This document shows positions 11,140 to 19,255 of a stretch of DNA of 55,692 nt, piece after piece. The notes beneath the pieces were generated by a model. It searched no databases, had not been told where the DNA came from, and saw only the letters and a list, made by a program, of their open reading frames with translations. Made by a program: the position numbers and the translations under genes. The stretch comes from an uncultured Clostridia bacterium (GTDB taxonomy: Bacteria; Bacillota; Clostridia; Christensenellales; Borkfalkiaceae), in contig CALVTL010000010.1 of NCBI GenBank assembly GCA_944362555.1, positions 1 through 55,692 of the forward strand, in the 5' to 3' direction. Within the stretch, counting starts at the first letter, position 1. Each line of letters starts with the position of its first letter.

Positions 11140-12033
11140 ATGGTCAATCTGGAACTTTACAAGGTATTTTACACGGTGGCGCGGTGCGGGAGCCTCACCA
11201 AGGCGGCGGAGGAGCTCTTCATCTCCCAGCCAGCCGTCTCGCAGGCGGTCAAGCAGCTCGAAACGCAGCTCGGCACGTCGCTCTTCCACAGGATGCACAA
11301 GGGGATGGAACTCTCCAAGCAGGGGGGCGAACTCATCTTCCCCGACGTGGAGCGCGCGCTGCGCCTTTTGAGCGGCGTGGAGGACAAGCTCTCCGAACTC
11401 AAAAAGAGCGCCACGGGCACGCTGCGCATCGGCGCGTCGGAGACCATCTTCCAATACATCCTCGCCGACAAGATCGTCGCCTATCACAAGCTCTGCCCGC
11501 AGGTGAAGATCGAGCTCATCTCCGAGGTCTCTCCCCGCATCATCGAATTTTTGAAGACTGACCGCTGCGACGTCGGCTTTCTCAACCTGCCCATCCCGCC
11601 CGACGACGGCATCGTCATCTCGGATACGGTGGCGCTTTTGAGCGACGTCTTTGTCGCGGGGAACGCCTTTTCCGAGCTCAAAGGGCGGGAGGTGGGCGTG
11701 TGGGAGCTCGCCGAATATCCCCTGCTCCTGCTCGAAGGGAACACGGTGGCGCGCGCCGCGTTCGACCACTTTGCCGAGAGCCTGGGCGTTAAGCTCACCC
11801 CCGCGGTGGAGGTGGGGAGCTGGGACTTCATGAAGCGCCTCGTGACGGACGGCATGGGCATCGGGTGCCTGCCGCGCGAGTATGCGCAGCGCCGCCTGCG
11901 CGACGGCGAGCTGTTTGAAGTCAACGTAAAGCCCGCCATGCCCGTGCGCTCGGTGGGGCTGGCGCTCGCCAAAGACGCCAATATGCCCTATTCCCTGCGC
12001 GCCTTCATCAACCTTCTGCGGAGGGAGCGCTGA
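11140..12033 (+). CDS. LysR-family transcriptional regulator
   Basis: This 297-residue protein has the LysR architecture: an N-terminal winged helix-turn-helix (residues about 1-60, with GSLTKAAEELFISQPAVSQAVKQLE), a linker helix and a periplasmic-binding-like effector domain. The ligand is unknown. Its start ATG 11140 is preceded by GAGGGAA. It sits 60 bases after mnmE and the next gene, an SDR oxidoreductase, begins one base after its stop, so the two are co-transcribed. LysR regulators often control an adjacent divergent gene; here no divergent partner exists, so the target cannot be inferred from position. Confidence 0.92.
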   Translation: MVNLELYKVFYTVARCGSLTKAAEELFISQPAVSQAVKQLETQLGTSLFHRMHKGMELSKQGGELIFPDVERALRLLSGVEDKLSELKKSATGTLRIGASETIFQYILADKIVAYHKLCPQVKIELISEVSPRIIEFLKTDRCDVGFLNLPIPPDDGIVISDTVALLSDVFVAGNAFSELKGREVGVWELAEYPLLLLEGNTVARAAFDHFAESLGVKLTPAVEVGSWDFMKRLVTDGMGIGCLPREYAQRRLRDGELFEVNVKPAMPVRSVGLALAKDANMPYSLRAFINLLRRER

Positions 12034-12034
12034 C

Positions 12035-12856
12035 ATGGGCGCAGACATGGGTGCAAAAAAGAGCGCGGAAAAGGGCGCGACCCTTGTCACGGGCGCGTGC
12101 GGCGGGCTGGGCGGCGCGTTCGTGCGGGTGCTCGCCGCGCGCGGAGAGCCGCTCTTTCTGACGGGCAGGAGCGCCGAGCGCCTTGCAGCCCTTCAGGGGG
12201 AGCTGCAAACGGAGTATCCCGCGCTCCCCGTTCAGACGTTCGCGTGCGACCTTGCGTCGAGCGCGGAGCGGGAGGCGCTCTTTGCCTATGCCGACGGGCG
12301 CGGCGTGAAGATCTCCCGCCTCGTGTACGTCGCGGGGATCGACACGCAGAAGGCGGCGGAGAAGTACACGGAGGAAAAGCTCGTCATGCAGGCGCGCGTC
12401 AACTTCGAGGGCGCCGTGTCTCTGGCGCGCATGGTCGCGGAACGTGCCGACGGCGCGTGCGAGCTGCTCGCCGTGGGCAGTATGTCCGCCGCCTCGCCCA
12501 TGCCCTATTTTGCGCTGTACAGCGCGAGCAAAAAGGCGCTCGAACAGTACTTCGTCGCCCTGCACTCCGAGCTGCGCGGGCGCGCCAAAGTCACCGTCGT
12601 GCTCCCGGGCGGCATCCCCACGCGGGAGGATATCAGGGAGAATATCGCCGCGCACGGCTGGTTCGGAAGGGTGTCGCAGCTCCCGCCCGAGACGGTCGCC
12701 GTCCGCTCCTTAAAGGCGCTCTCCAAAAACCGCCGCCGCGTCGTCATCGGCGGCTGGAACAAATTGCTCGCCTTCCTCATGCGCCTTGCGCCGCTCTCGT
12801 GGAAGATGCGCGTCATCGCCCGCATCTGGAGCAGGACGGAAAAGGACGCCTTCTGA
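12035..12856 (+). CDS. Short-chain dehydrogenase/reductase family protein
   Basis: A classical SDR of 273 residues. It has the NAD(P)-binding motif TGACGGLG near residue 20, the Ser of VGSMSAASPMP and the catalytic YSASKKA (Tyr-x-x-x-Lys). After the strand VTVVLPGGIPT the C-terminal part contains a hydrophobic helix (LLAFLMRLAPLSW), reminiscent of SDRs acting on lipid-like substrates, but the substrate is unknown. The start ATG 12035 follows GGAGGG by 9 bases; a second ATG at 12047 is possible. It is the last gene before a bidirectional terminator. Confidence 0.88.
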   Translation: MGADMGAKKSAEKGATLVTGACGGLGGAFVRVLAARGEPLFLTGRSAERLAALQGELQTEYPALPVQTFACDLASSAEREALFAYADGRGVKISRLVYVAGIDTQKAAEKYTEEKLVMQARVNFEGAVSLARMVAERADGACELLAVGSMSAASPMPYFALYSASKKALEQYFVALHSELRGRAKVTVVLPGGIPTREDIRENIAAHGWFGRVSQLPPETVAVRSLKALSKNRRRVVIGGWNKLLAFLMRLAPLSWKMRVIARIWSRTEKDAF

Positions 12857-12869
12857 ACTGCGTAAAAAT

Positions 12870-12907
12870 GCGCGCCCCCGCCGTCAGAGGACGGCAGGGG
12901 CGCGCGC
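12870..12907. terminator. Bidirectional terminator
   Basis: Long GC stem (GCGCGCCCC-CGCCGTC with GACGGC-GGGGCGCGC) between the convergent SDR and PH-like genes. The minus-strand side is followed by ATTTTTA, the plus side by AAATTTTC. Confidence 0.8.
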
Positions 12908-12914
12908 AAATTTT

Positions 12915-13511
12915 CTACTTCTTCTTTTTGAGTTCGTTCTCCTCCTCGGCGGTGGAGAAGGTGAACACGATGCGCTCATTGCGGGAGAGCAGGTCCTTTA
13001 CAAACGTCTCGTAGAGGCTCTCCCTGATGACGATCGCCATATATTTGTTCTTCTCGTCCTCGAAGTAGACGACGAGTTTTTTTGCGCCCTTGAAGAGGTG
13101 GACGGAGCGGATGGCGGCGAGCGGGTAGCGGGTGCGGATAAACCCGAAGACGAGCGTCAGATTGCGTCCGCCGAGCTGGTATTCCGAGCGCAGCAGCACG
13201 GCGACGATGAGCGCGCCCAGCGCACCGCTCACAAGGTACATGAGCCCGAGTTTGAGCCATTCGAGGACGGAGGTGTTCGTGCCCGTGCGCAGAAGGTCGA
13301 AGAGCTGCCATGTCGTCAGCGCGATGGCGGCGACGCACAGGGCAAGGCCCGCAAAAAGCACGGCGCGCGTGAGCGCCGAAAAGCGGAATTTATAGCGCGT
13401 GACGGGGCGGGAGCTGTCGTCCGCCGCGCGGACGGGCAGTTCGCTCTTTCCCGCAAGCTCGGGCGCGATGACTTCGGGCGCATCCGAAGGGTAAACTTTT
13501 TTGCGTTTCAT
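12915..13511 (-). CDS. PH-like domain membrane protein, function unknown
   Basis: The 198-residue protein has a basic, Pro-rich N-terminus of about 50 residues, two transmembrane helices (near residues 60-80 and 95-115) and a soluble C-terminal domain. In that domain the order of strands (EYQLGGRNLTLVFGFIRTRYPLAAIRSVHLF) matches bacterial PH-like domains that follow a pair of membrane helices. It ends in a Glu/Lys-rich tail. Function is unknown. ATG 13511 is the only credible start, and no Shine-Dalgarno sequence precedes it: the -10 box ends 6 bases before the ATG, so the mRNA should be leaderless. Confidence 0.75.
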   Translation of the reverse strand: MKRKKVYPSDAPEVIAPELAGKSELPVRAADDSSRPVTRYKFRFSALTRAVLFAGLALCVAAIALTTWQLFDLLRTGTNTSVLEWLKLGLMYLVSGALGALIVAVLLRSEYQLGGRNLTLVFGFIRTRYPLAAIRSVHLFKGAKKLVVYFEDEKNKYMAIVIRESLYETFVKDLLSRNERIVFTFSTAEEENELKKKK

Positions 13512-13517
13512 ACCGTA

Positions 13518-13546
13518 AGTATAGCAAATTGTCGGGCAAATTGCAA
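13518..13546 (-). promoter_or_regulatory. sigma-A promoter, leaderless geometry
   Basis: Minus strand: TTGCAA (13546-13541), 17 bases, TATACT (13523-13518), then 6 bases and the ATG. The predicted transcription start is the A of the start codon. Confidence 0.8.
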
Positions 13547-13637
13547 GAAAATGGGGGGAATGCGGGCATATTTTCATGCAGTTTCCCGTACGGAAAAAAT
13601 TGTTTTGCGTAAATTTTACGGAAATTTTGCCGAACGC

Positions 13638-13666
13638 TTGAAATCGCGCGAAAAATCCTGTATAAT
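13638..13666 (+). promoter_or_regulatory. sigma-A promoter of the hydratase-macrodomain operon
   Basis: TTGAAA (13638-13643), 17 bases, TATAAT (13661-13666). Confidence 0.85.
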
Positions 13667-13725
13667 GGGATACGATTATCATAGGGGAGTTTACACAGCG
13701 TGAAATCTCCCCGCAGGAGGAAGGT

Positions 13726-15957
13726 ATGGTCAAGCTCATCAAAAAGGGCGTCTATTATATGGACGGCCGCATCGTCAGGGAGGCGCAGGCGTTCTTCACG
13801 TCGGACAAAAAGGAGCGGGCGCAAAAGAGCACGCTCACCTATTCCGTCTTAAAGTCGCACAACGTCGGAAGTGAGGGGGACTTAAAGCTCCGCTTCGACG
13901 CCATCGTCTCGCACGACATCACCTATGTCGGCATCATCCAGACGGCGAAGGCGAGCGGGCTCACTTCCTTCCCCATTCCCTATACGCTCACCAACTGCCA
14001 CAATTCTTTGTGCGCCGTGGGCGGCACCATCAACGAGGACGACCACGTCTTCGGGCTCTCCGCCGCCAAAAAATACGGCGGGGACTACGTTCCCGCCCAT
14101 CTCGCCGTCATCCATCAGTATATGCGCGAGTGCGCGGCGAAGTGCGGGGCGATGATTCTCGGCTCCGATTCGCACACCCGCTACGGCGCGCTCGGCACGC
14201 TCGCCGTGGGCGAGGGCGGACCCGAGCTCGTCAAGCAGCTCCTGCGCCAGACGTACGACGTGAAGCGCCCCGAGCTCATCGCCGTCTACTTAAAGGGCAA
14301 GCTGCGCAAGGGGGTGGGCCCGCAGGACGTGGCGCTCGCCCTCGTCGGGGCGACGTTTGCAAGCGGGTTCGCAAAGAACAAGATCCTCGAGTTCGTCGGC
14401 CCCGGCATCGCAAACCTCTCCATGGACTACCGCATCGGCATCGACGTGATGACGACGGAGACCACCTGCCTCTCCTCCATCTGGGAGACGGACGAAAAGA
14501 CGCGGGAATACTTTAAGGCGCACGGAAGAGAGGGGGACTACTGCGAGATGAAGGTGAAAGAGCCCGCCTTCTACGACGGCGCCGTCGTCATCGACCTCTC
14601 GCGCGTCGAGCCCATGATCGCGCTGCCCTTCCACCCGTCCAACGCGATCCCCATCCGCGAGTTTCTGTCCGATCCCGTTCCCTACCTCAAAAAGGCGGAG
14701 GAGCAGGGCAGGAAGATCAAGGGGGACGATTCCTTCACTCTCACCGACAAGGTGAAGGACGGCAAGGTGTACGTCACGCAGGGCGTCATCGCGGGGTGCG
14801 CGGGCGGCGGGTACGAGAACGTCGCCGAGGCGGCGGAGATCCTGCGCGGCAAGAGCGTGGGAACGGGGGAGTTTGCCCTCTCCGTCTATCCCGCCTCCCA
14901 GCCCGTCTATAAGGCGCTCACCGACGCGGGCTACACCTCTGCCTTGATGGAGGCGGGCGCCGTCATCAAGACGGCGTTCTGCGGCCCCTGCTTCGGCGCG
15001 GGGGACGTGCCCGCCAACAACGGGCTCTCCATCCGCCACACGACGCGCAACTTTGAAAACCGCGAGGGGAGCAAACCCGCGCAGGGACAGCTCGCCGCGG
15101 TGGCGCTCATGGACGCGCGCTCCATCGCCGCCACGGCGGCAAACGGCGGCGTGCTCACCTCCGCGCTGGACGTTGCCTACAACAAGCGCATCAAAAAATA
15201 CACCTTTGACGGCAAGATCTACGAGAACCGCGTCTATCACGGAGCGGGCAAGCCCGATGCTTCCGCCGAGCTCGTCTACGGCCCCAACATCGCCGACTGG
15301 CCCGAACAGATCGCCCTCGGCAAGCACCTTCTCATGAAGGTGGTCTCCGTTCTCACCGACCTCGTGACGACGACGGACGAGCTCATCCCCTCGGGGGAGA
15401 CGTCCTCCTATCGCTCCAACCCCTTAAAGCTCGCCTCCTTCGCGCTCTCCCGCAAAGATCCCATGTATGTGGAGCGGGCGAAGGCGGTCGCCGCCGACGA
15501 GGGCGTGCGCCGCGAGACGGGCGCCCTTCCCGAACACGTTCTAAAGGAGTTGGGCGCCTTCACCCCTGCGGAGGGGACGGTGTACGGCAGCGTCGTCGTG
15601 TCCGTAAAGCCCGGGGACGGTTCCGCGCGCGAGCAGGCTGCCTCCTGCCAGCGCGTTCTGGGGGGCGTCGCCAACATCTGCAAGGAGTACGCCACCAAGC
15701 GCTACCGCTCCAACCTCATCAACTGGGGGATGCTCCCCTTCACCTGCAAGGATGCGGGCGTGAAGGTGGGGGACTTTCTCTATCTCGAAAATATAGCGGA
15801 AAACATCGCCTCGGGCGAGGAGCGCTTTGTCGCCAAAGTCATCTCGGGCGGCAGGACGCGCGATATTGCGCTCGATACGGGCGCGCTCACGCGGGAGGAA
15901 CGCAAGATCCTGCTCGCGGGGTGCCTCATCAACTTCAACAAGGAGAATGCAAAGTGA
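13726..15957 (+). CDS. Aconitase-superfamily hydratase (YbhJ-like)
   Basis: This 743-residue protein is an aconitase-fold [4Fe-4S] hydratase. It keeps substrate and cluster motifs: GSDSHTRYGALGTLAVGEGG near residue 145, the first cluster Cys in AGCAGGGYENV, and the pair in CGPCFGAGD. The swivel domain lies at the C-terminus. Length and motif layout resemble E. coli YbhJ, whose substrate is not established, more than AcnA or AcnB, so I do not call it aconitase outright. ATG 13726 has AGGAGGAAGG just upstream. The stop overlaps the GTG start of the macrodomain gene, so the two are translationally coupled. Confidence 0.9.
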   Translation: MVKLIKKGVYYMDGRIVREAQAFFTSDKKERAQKSTLTYSVLKSHNVGSEGDLKLRFDAIVSHDITYVGIIQTAKASGLTSFPIPYTLTNCHNSLCAVGGTINEDDHVFGLSAAKKYGGDYVPAHLAVIHQYMRECAAKCGAMILGSDSHTRYGALGTLAVGEGGPELVKQLLRQTYDVKRPELIAVYLKGKLRKGVGPQDVALALVGATFASGFAKNKILEFVGPGIANLSMDYRIGIDVMTTETTCLSSIWETDEKTREYFKAHGREGDYCEMKVKEPAFYDGAVVIDLSRVEPMIALPFHPSNAIPIREFLSDPVPYLKKAEEQGRKIKGDDSFTLTDKVKDGKVYVTQGVIAGCAGGGYENVAEAAEILRGKSVGTGEFALSVYPASQPVYKALTDAGYTSALMEAGAVIKTAFCGPCFGAGDVPANNGLSIRHTTRNFENREGSKPAQGQLAAVALMDARSIAATAANGGVLTSALDVAYNKRIKKYTFDGKIYENRVYHGAGKPDASAELVYGPNIADWPEQIALGKHLLMKVVSVLTDLVTTTDELIPSGETSSYRSNPLKLASFALSRKDPMYVERAKAVAADEGVRRETGALPEHVLKELGAFTPAEGTVYGSVVVSVKPGDGSAREQAASCQRVLGGVANICKEYATKRYRSNLINWGMLPFTCKDAGVKVGDFLYLENIAENIASGEERFVAKVISGGRTRDIALDTGALTREERKILLAGCLINFNKENAK

Positions 15958-16796
15958 CGCCTCATAAGACGGAAGGGGTCATCGATCTTGCGCCCTATCC
16001 GCGCCCCGAGCCGCTCGACGAGGCGGGCGTGCGGGAGGCGACGGATACCCTCCTCAAATGGCTGCTGCGCGAACGCGGGCTCATCGCGGCGTTCAGCGCG
16101 AGCGTGGAAAAAAAGCGCGCCCTCATGCGCGGCTACATGAACGAGCGTCCCGCGCACCCCGTTCCCGCCGATATGCTCGCCGTGCAGGACAGGCTGTTCT
16201 GGACGGAATCGCTGGAGCGCGGCATCGTGCAAACGGACGAGATCCCCGAGCGGGACGGGGTCTCGCTCTGGCAGGGGGACATCCGCAGGCTCGCCGCGGA
16301 CGGCATCGTCAACGCTGCCAACAAGGGGCTTTTGGGCTGTTTTCTGCCCAATCATAACTGCATCGACAACGTCATCCATTCGGCGGCGGGGATGCAGCTG
16401 CGCGACGACTGTGCCAAGCTCATCGCCGCGCAGGGGCACGAGGAGGAGTGCGGCGACTGCAAGGTGACGCGCGCCTACAACCTGCCCGCAAAGTACGTCC
16501 TGCACACCGTGGGTCCCATGGTGCGGCGGGAGGTGACGGAGGAGGACCGCGCGCTGCTGCGCTCGTGCTACACCTCCTGCCTGGAAGCCGCCGAGGAGCT
16601 TTGCATGAAGTCGGTGGCGTTCTGCTGCATTTCGACGGGCGTGTTCAGTTTCCCGCAGGCGGAGGCGGCGGAGATCGCCGCGGGCGCCGTCATGCGCTGG
16701 AAGATGCGCCACCCCGAGAGCAGGCTCCGCGTCATCTTCAACACCTTCCTCGACTCGGATACCGCCATCTACCGGAATATTTTAAAACACCTGTAA
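15954..16796 (+). CDS. Zinc-dependent macrodomain protein-ADP-ribose hydrolase
   Basis: The 280-residue protein has a helical N-terminal region (about 100 residues) followed by a macrodomain. The segment GCFLPNHNCIDNVIHSAAG contains the Cys-x4-His-x-Cys zinc-binding pattern and the catalytic-loop Asn of the zinc-containing class, and the phosphate loop reads STGVFSFPQ. This class removes ADP-ribose from proteins and in staphylococci and streptococci sits beside a class M sirtuin and lipoate genes. None of those are here; instead it is coupled to the hydratase. The start is GTG at 15954 (8 bases after AAGGAG), overlapping the hydratase stop. Confidence 0.92.
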   Translation: MTPHKTEGVIDLAPYPRPEPLDEAGVREATDTLLKWLLRERGLIAAFSASVEKKRALMRGYMNERPAHPVPADMLAVQDRLFWTESLERGIVQTDEIPERDGVSLWQGDIRRLAADGIVNAANKGLLGCFLPNHNCIDNVIHSAAGMQLRDDCAKLIAAQGHEEECGDCKVTRAYNLPAKYVLHTVGPMVRREVTEEDRALLRSCYTSCLEAAEELCMKSVAFCCISTGVFSFPQAEAAEIAAGAVMRWKMRHPESRLRVIFNTFLDSDTAIYRNILKHL

Positions 16797-16851
16797 ATGC
16801 CTGCGGGTATGGGTTTTACCCAAAAAATCCCTGAAAACACCAGACGATTTC

Positions 16852-16884
16852 GCCGCGTCCGTTCTCATCGGACGCGGCATTTTC
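16852..16884 (+). terminator. Terminator of the hydratase-macrodomain operon
   Basis: Perfect 10-bp stem GCCGCGTCCG/CGGACGCGGC (16852-16861 with 16869-16878), loop TTCTCAT, then ATTTTC. A small GGGT/ACCC hairpin lies just upstream. Confidence 0.8.
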
Positions 16885-16897
16885 ATATACTGACGGG

Positions 16898-17875
16898 ATG
16901 AAGATCTTTGTTTTGAGGCGAAGCTTTTTTACCTTCCGCGGGCGCAAGGCGCACGAACTCGCCCTCGCGGGGAAGGATACCCTTTCAAGGATGTGCTCCG
17001 ATCTGGGCGCGCAGGTGACGGACGGCGCATTGCCTGCGGGGGAAAAGTGTGTCCTGTGGGCGGTTTTTCCCTTTCTGACGCGGGAGAAGCTCGCGGCATA
17101 TCTCTGCTCTCACGCGGGCAGCGTCCGCTTTCGCGGCGGATTTTTAGAGCGCGGCGGCGCGTTCTCCGAGGCGGAGCCGCCCGACGCGGGGATGTTCACC
17201 CTCGCCGACTATGCCGCCATGCGCGGGCGCGCCTTTTCGGAGAAGGCGGAGGCGCTGCGGCGGGGCGGCGTGTGCGTGGAGGAGGGGGCGCAGGTGGACG
17301 ATGCCTGCGTGCTCGGCGAGGGCTGTTTTGTGGGCAGCGGGTGCGTTCTGCGCGGCGCGTGCGTGCTGGGGGAGAACGTCACGGTGGAGGGGGCGAGCGT
17401 GCTTGCGGACTGCTCCGTCGGCAGTGGAACGCGCATTGTCAGTTCCCACGCCGACCACGCCGTTTTGGGGGCGGATTGCACTGTGGGACCCTTTTCCTTC
17501 CTCCGCGCGGGCACTCGCCTTGAGGACGGCGTGCGCATCGGCTCCTTCGTCGAATGCAAGAATGCGCACATCGGCAGCGGCAGCAAGGCGGCGCACCTTG
17601 CCTATATCGGGGACGCGGAACTCGGCGAGGGGGTGAACGTCGGCTGCGGCGTCGTATTCGCCAACTTCGACGGGAAAAATAAGCACCGTACGCGCGTCGG
17701 CAGCGGCACGTTTTTGGGGTGCAACTGCAACCTCATCGCCCCTGTCGGTATCGGGAAGGGGTGCTTCGTCGCGGCGGGCACCACCGTGACGCGCGATCTG
17801 GCGGACGGGGACTTCTGCATCGGCAGGAGCCGCGCGCTCGCCGTAAAAGAGGGGGCAGGGAAGTACCTTTCCTGA
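16898..17875 (+). CDS. GlmU-type acetyltransferase lacking the uridyltransferase domain
   Basis: A 325-residue left-handed beta-helix protein that matches the C-terminal half of GlmU, which acetylates glucosamine-1-phosphate. Key features are present: RAGTRLEDGVRIGSFVECKN, the GSKAAHLAYIGDA motif with the catalytic His, NFDGKNKHRTRVG, and LIAPVGIGKGCFVAAGTTVTRD. The first 110 residues do not contain the nucleotidyltransferase signature (GxGTRM) and resemble nothing I recognise. The UTP-dependent step must therefore be encoded elsewhere, or the enzyme serves another sugar. Only 60 bases separate it from glmM, which supplies its likely substrate. A TATACT box (16886-16891) ends 6 bases before the ATG. 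Confidence 0.85.
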   Translation: MKIFVLRRSFFTFRGRKAHELALAGKDTLSRMCSDLGAQVTDGALPAGEKCVLWAVFPFLTREKLAAYLCSHAGSVRFRGGFLERGGAFSEAEPPDAGMFTLADYAAMRGRAFSEKAEALRRGGVCVEEGAQVDDACVLGEGCFVGSGCVLRGACVLGENVTVEGASVLADCSVGSGTRIVSSHADHAVLGADCTVGPFSFLRAGTRLEDGVRIGSFVECKNAHIGSGSKAAHLAYIGDAELGEGVNVGCGVVFANFDGKNKHRTRVGSGTFLGCNCNLIAPVGIGKGCFVAAGTTVTRDLADGDFCIGRSRALAVKEGAGKYLS

Positions 17876-17935
17876 CGCACGCGCCGCGCGCCCCGCGGCA
17901 TAGGATGGGGGTGCGCAGCCGCGCGGGGAGGTGCT

Positions 17936-19255
17936 ATGAAATATTTCGGAACGGACGGCTTTCGCGGGCGGGCGAACGAGACGCTCACCGCCATCCATGC
18001 CTTTCGGGCGGGGCGATTTTTGGGGCATTACTACGGGCGCGGCAGGCGGGCGCGCATCGTCCTCGGCAAGGATACCCGCCTCTCCTCCTACTGCTTCGAA
18101 TATGCGTTTGCGGCGGGTGCGGCGGCTTCGGGGGCGGACGTCTTTCTCCTGCACGTCACCACTACGCCCTCCGTCGCCTTCGTCGCGCGCACGGAGGGGT
18201 TCGACTGCGGCGCGATGATCTCTGCCAGCCACAACTGCTACTTGGATAACGGCATCAAGCTGTTCGGCGGCGACGGGGAAAAGCTCTCGGAGGAGGTGCT
18301 CCTTCTTCTGGAGGAATATCTCGACGGCGGAACGCTGCCCCTCGCAACGGGCGCGGACATCGGCAGAACGGTGGACTACGCGGCGGGGCGCAACCGCTAT
18401 CTCGCATATCTTCTCTCCCTGCCGCGCGCCTCCTTTCGCGGGCTGCGCGTGGGGCTGGACTGCGCCAACGGCAGCGCGTGGTCGCTCGCCAAGACGGTGT
18501 TCGACGCGCTGGGCGCGCAGGTGCGCTGCCTCGGCGTCTCGCCCGACGGCACCAACATCAACGCGGGGTGCGGCTCCACCCGTCCCGAGGGACTGTGCGA
18601 GCTGGTGCGCCTGCATTCGCTCGATATGGGATTTGCCTTCGACGGCGACGCCGACCGCTGTATCGCCGTGGATGAGCGGGGGGAGATCGTGAACGGCGAC
18701 GGCATCCTCTACCTCTGCGCGCGGGAGATGGCGGAACGGGGGGAGCTGGGCGCGGGCGTGGTGACGACGGTGCTCTCCAACGGCGGGCTTCTGCGTGCGC
18801 TCGAACGCATAGGCGTGGTGTGCACGCGCACGCAGGTGGGGGATAAGTTCGTCGCGGGCGAAATGGCGCGCCGCGGCGTGCTTCTGGGCGGAGAGCCCTC
18901 GGGGCACATCATCTTCCGCAAGCACGCCTCGACGGGCGACGGCATCCTCACGGCACTCAAAACGGCGGAGATCGTCGCTGAAAAAAAGTGCCCGCTCTCC
19001 GTTCTTCTGCGCGGCTATTCCCCCCTTCCGCAGCGCGCGTGCAACGTCGCCGTCGGGGGCGGCGCGGCGCTCGTCGCGGGCGAGGGGGTGCAGCGCGCCG
19101 TACGCGAGGCGGAGAAGGCGGGCGTGCGCATGGTCGTGCGTCCCTCGGGGACGGAGGAGGTCGTGCGCGTGCTCGCCGAGGGGGAGGAGGCTGCCGCCGA
19201 GGAGGCGGTGCGGCGCGTGGAGCGCGCCCTGCGCGAGAGCGCGGAGGCGCTCTGA
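17936..19255 (+). CDS. glmM: Phosphoglucosamine mutase
   Basis: GlmM interconverts glucosamine-6-phosphate and glucosamine-1-phosphate on the way to UDP-GlcNAc and peptidoglycan. The 439-residue protein starts with KYFGTDGFRGRAN, carries the phosphoserine loop ISASHN, the metal site DGDADRC, the sugar loop GGEPSGH and the phosphate-binding RPSGTEEVVRV. Its stop overlaps the glmS start by one base (TGATG), so mutase and synthase are translationally coupled. The preceding gene is the acetyltransferase that uses its product. GGGGAGGTG lies before the ATG. Confidence 0.96.
   Translation: MKYFGTDGFRGRANETLTAIHAFRAGRFLGHYYGRGRRARIVLGKDTRLSSYCFEYAFAAGAAASGADVFLLHVTTTPSVAFVARTEGFDCGAMISASHNCYLDNGIKLFGGDGEKLSEEVLLLLEEYLDGGTLPLATGADIGRTVDYAAGRNRYLAYLLSLPRASFRGLRVGLDCANGSAWSLAKTVFDALGAQVRCLGVSPDGTNINAGCGSTRPEGLCELVRLHSLDMGFAFDGDADRCIAVDERGEIVNGDGILYLCAREMAERGELGAGVVTTVLSNGGLLRALERIGVVCTRTQVGDKFVAGEMARRGVLLGGEPSGHIIFRKHASTGDGILTALKTAEIVAEKKCPLSVLLRGYSPLPQRACNVAVGGGAALVAGEGVQRAVREAEKAGVRMVVRPSGTEEVVRVLAEGEEAAAEEAVRRVERALRESAEAL

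Noticed and set aside
19200-19255. glmS ribozyme
   Set aside because: glmS starts inside the glmM stop codon, so no leader exists to hold the ribozyme.
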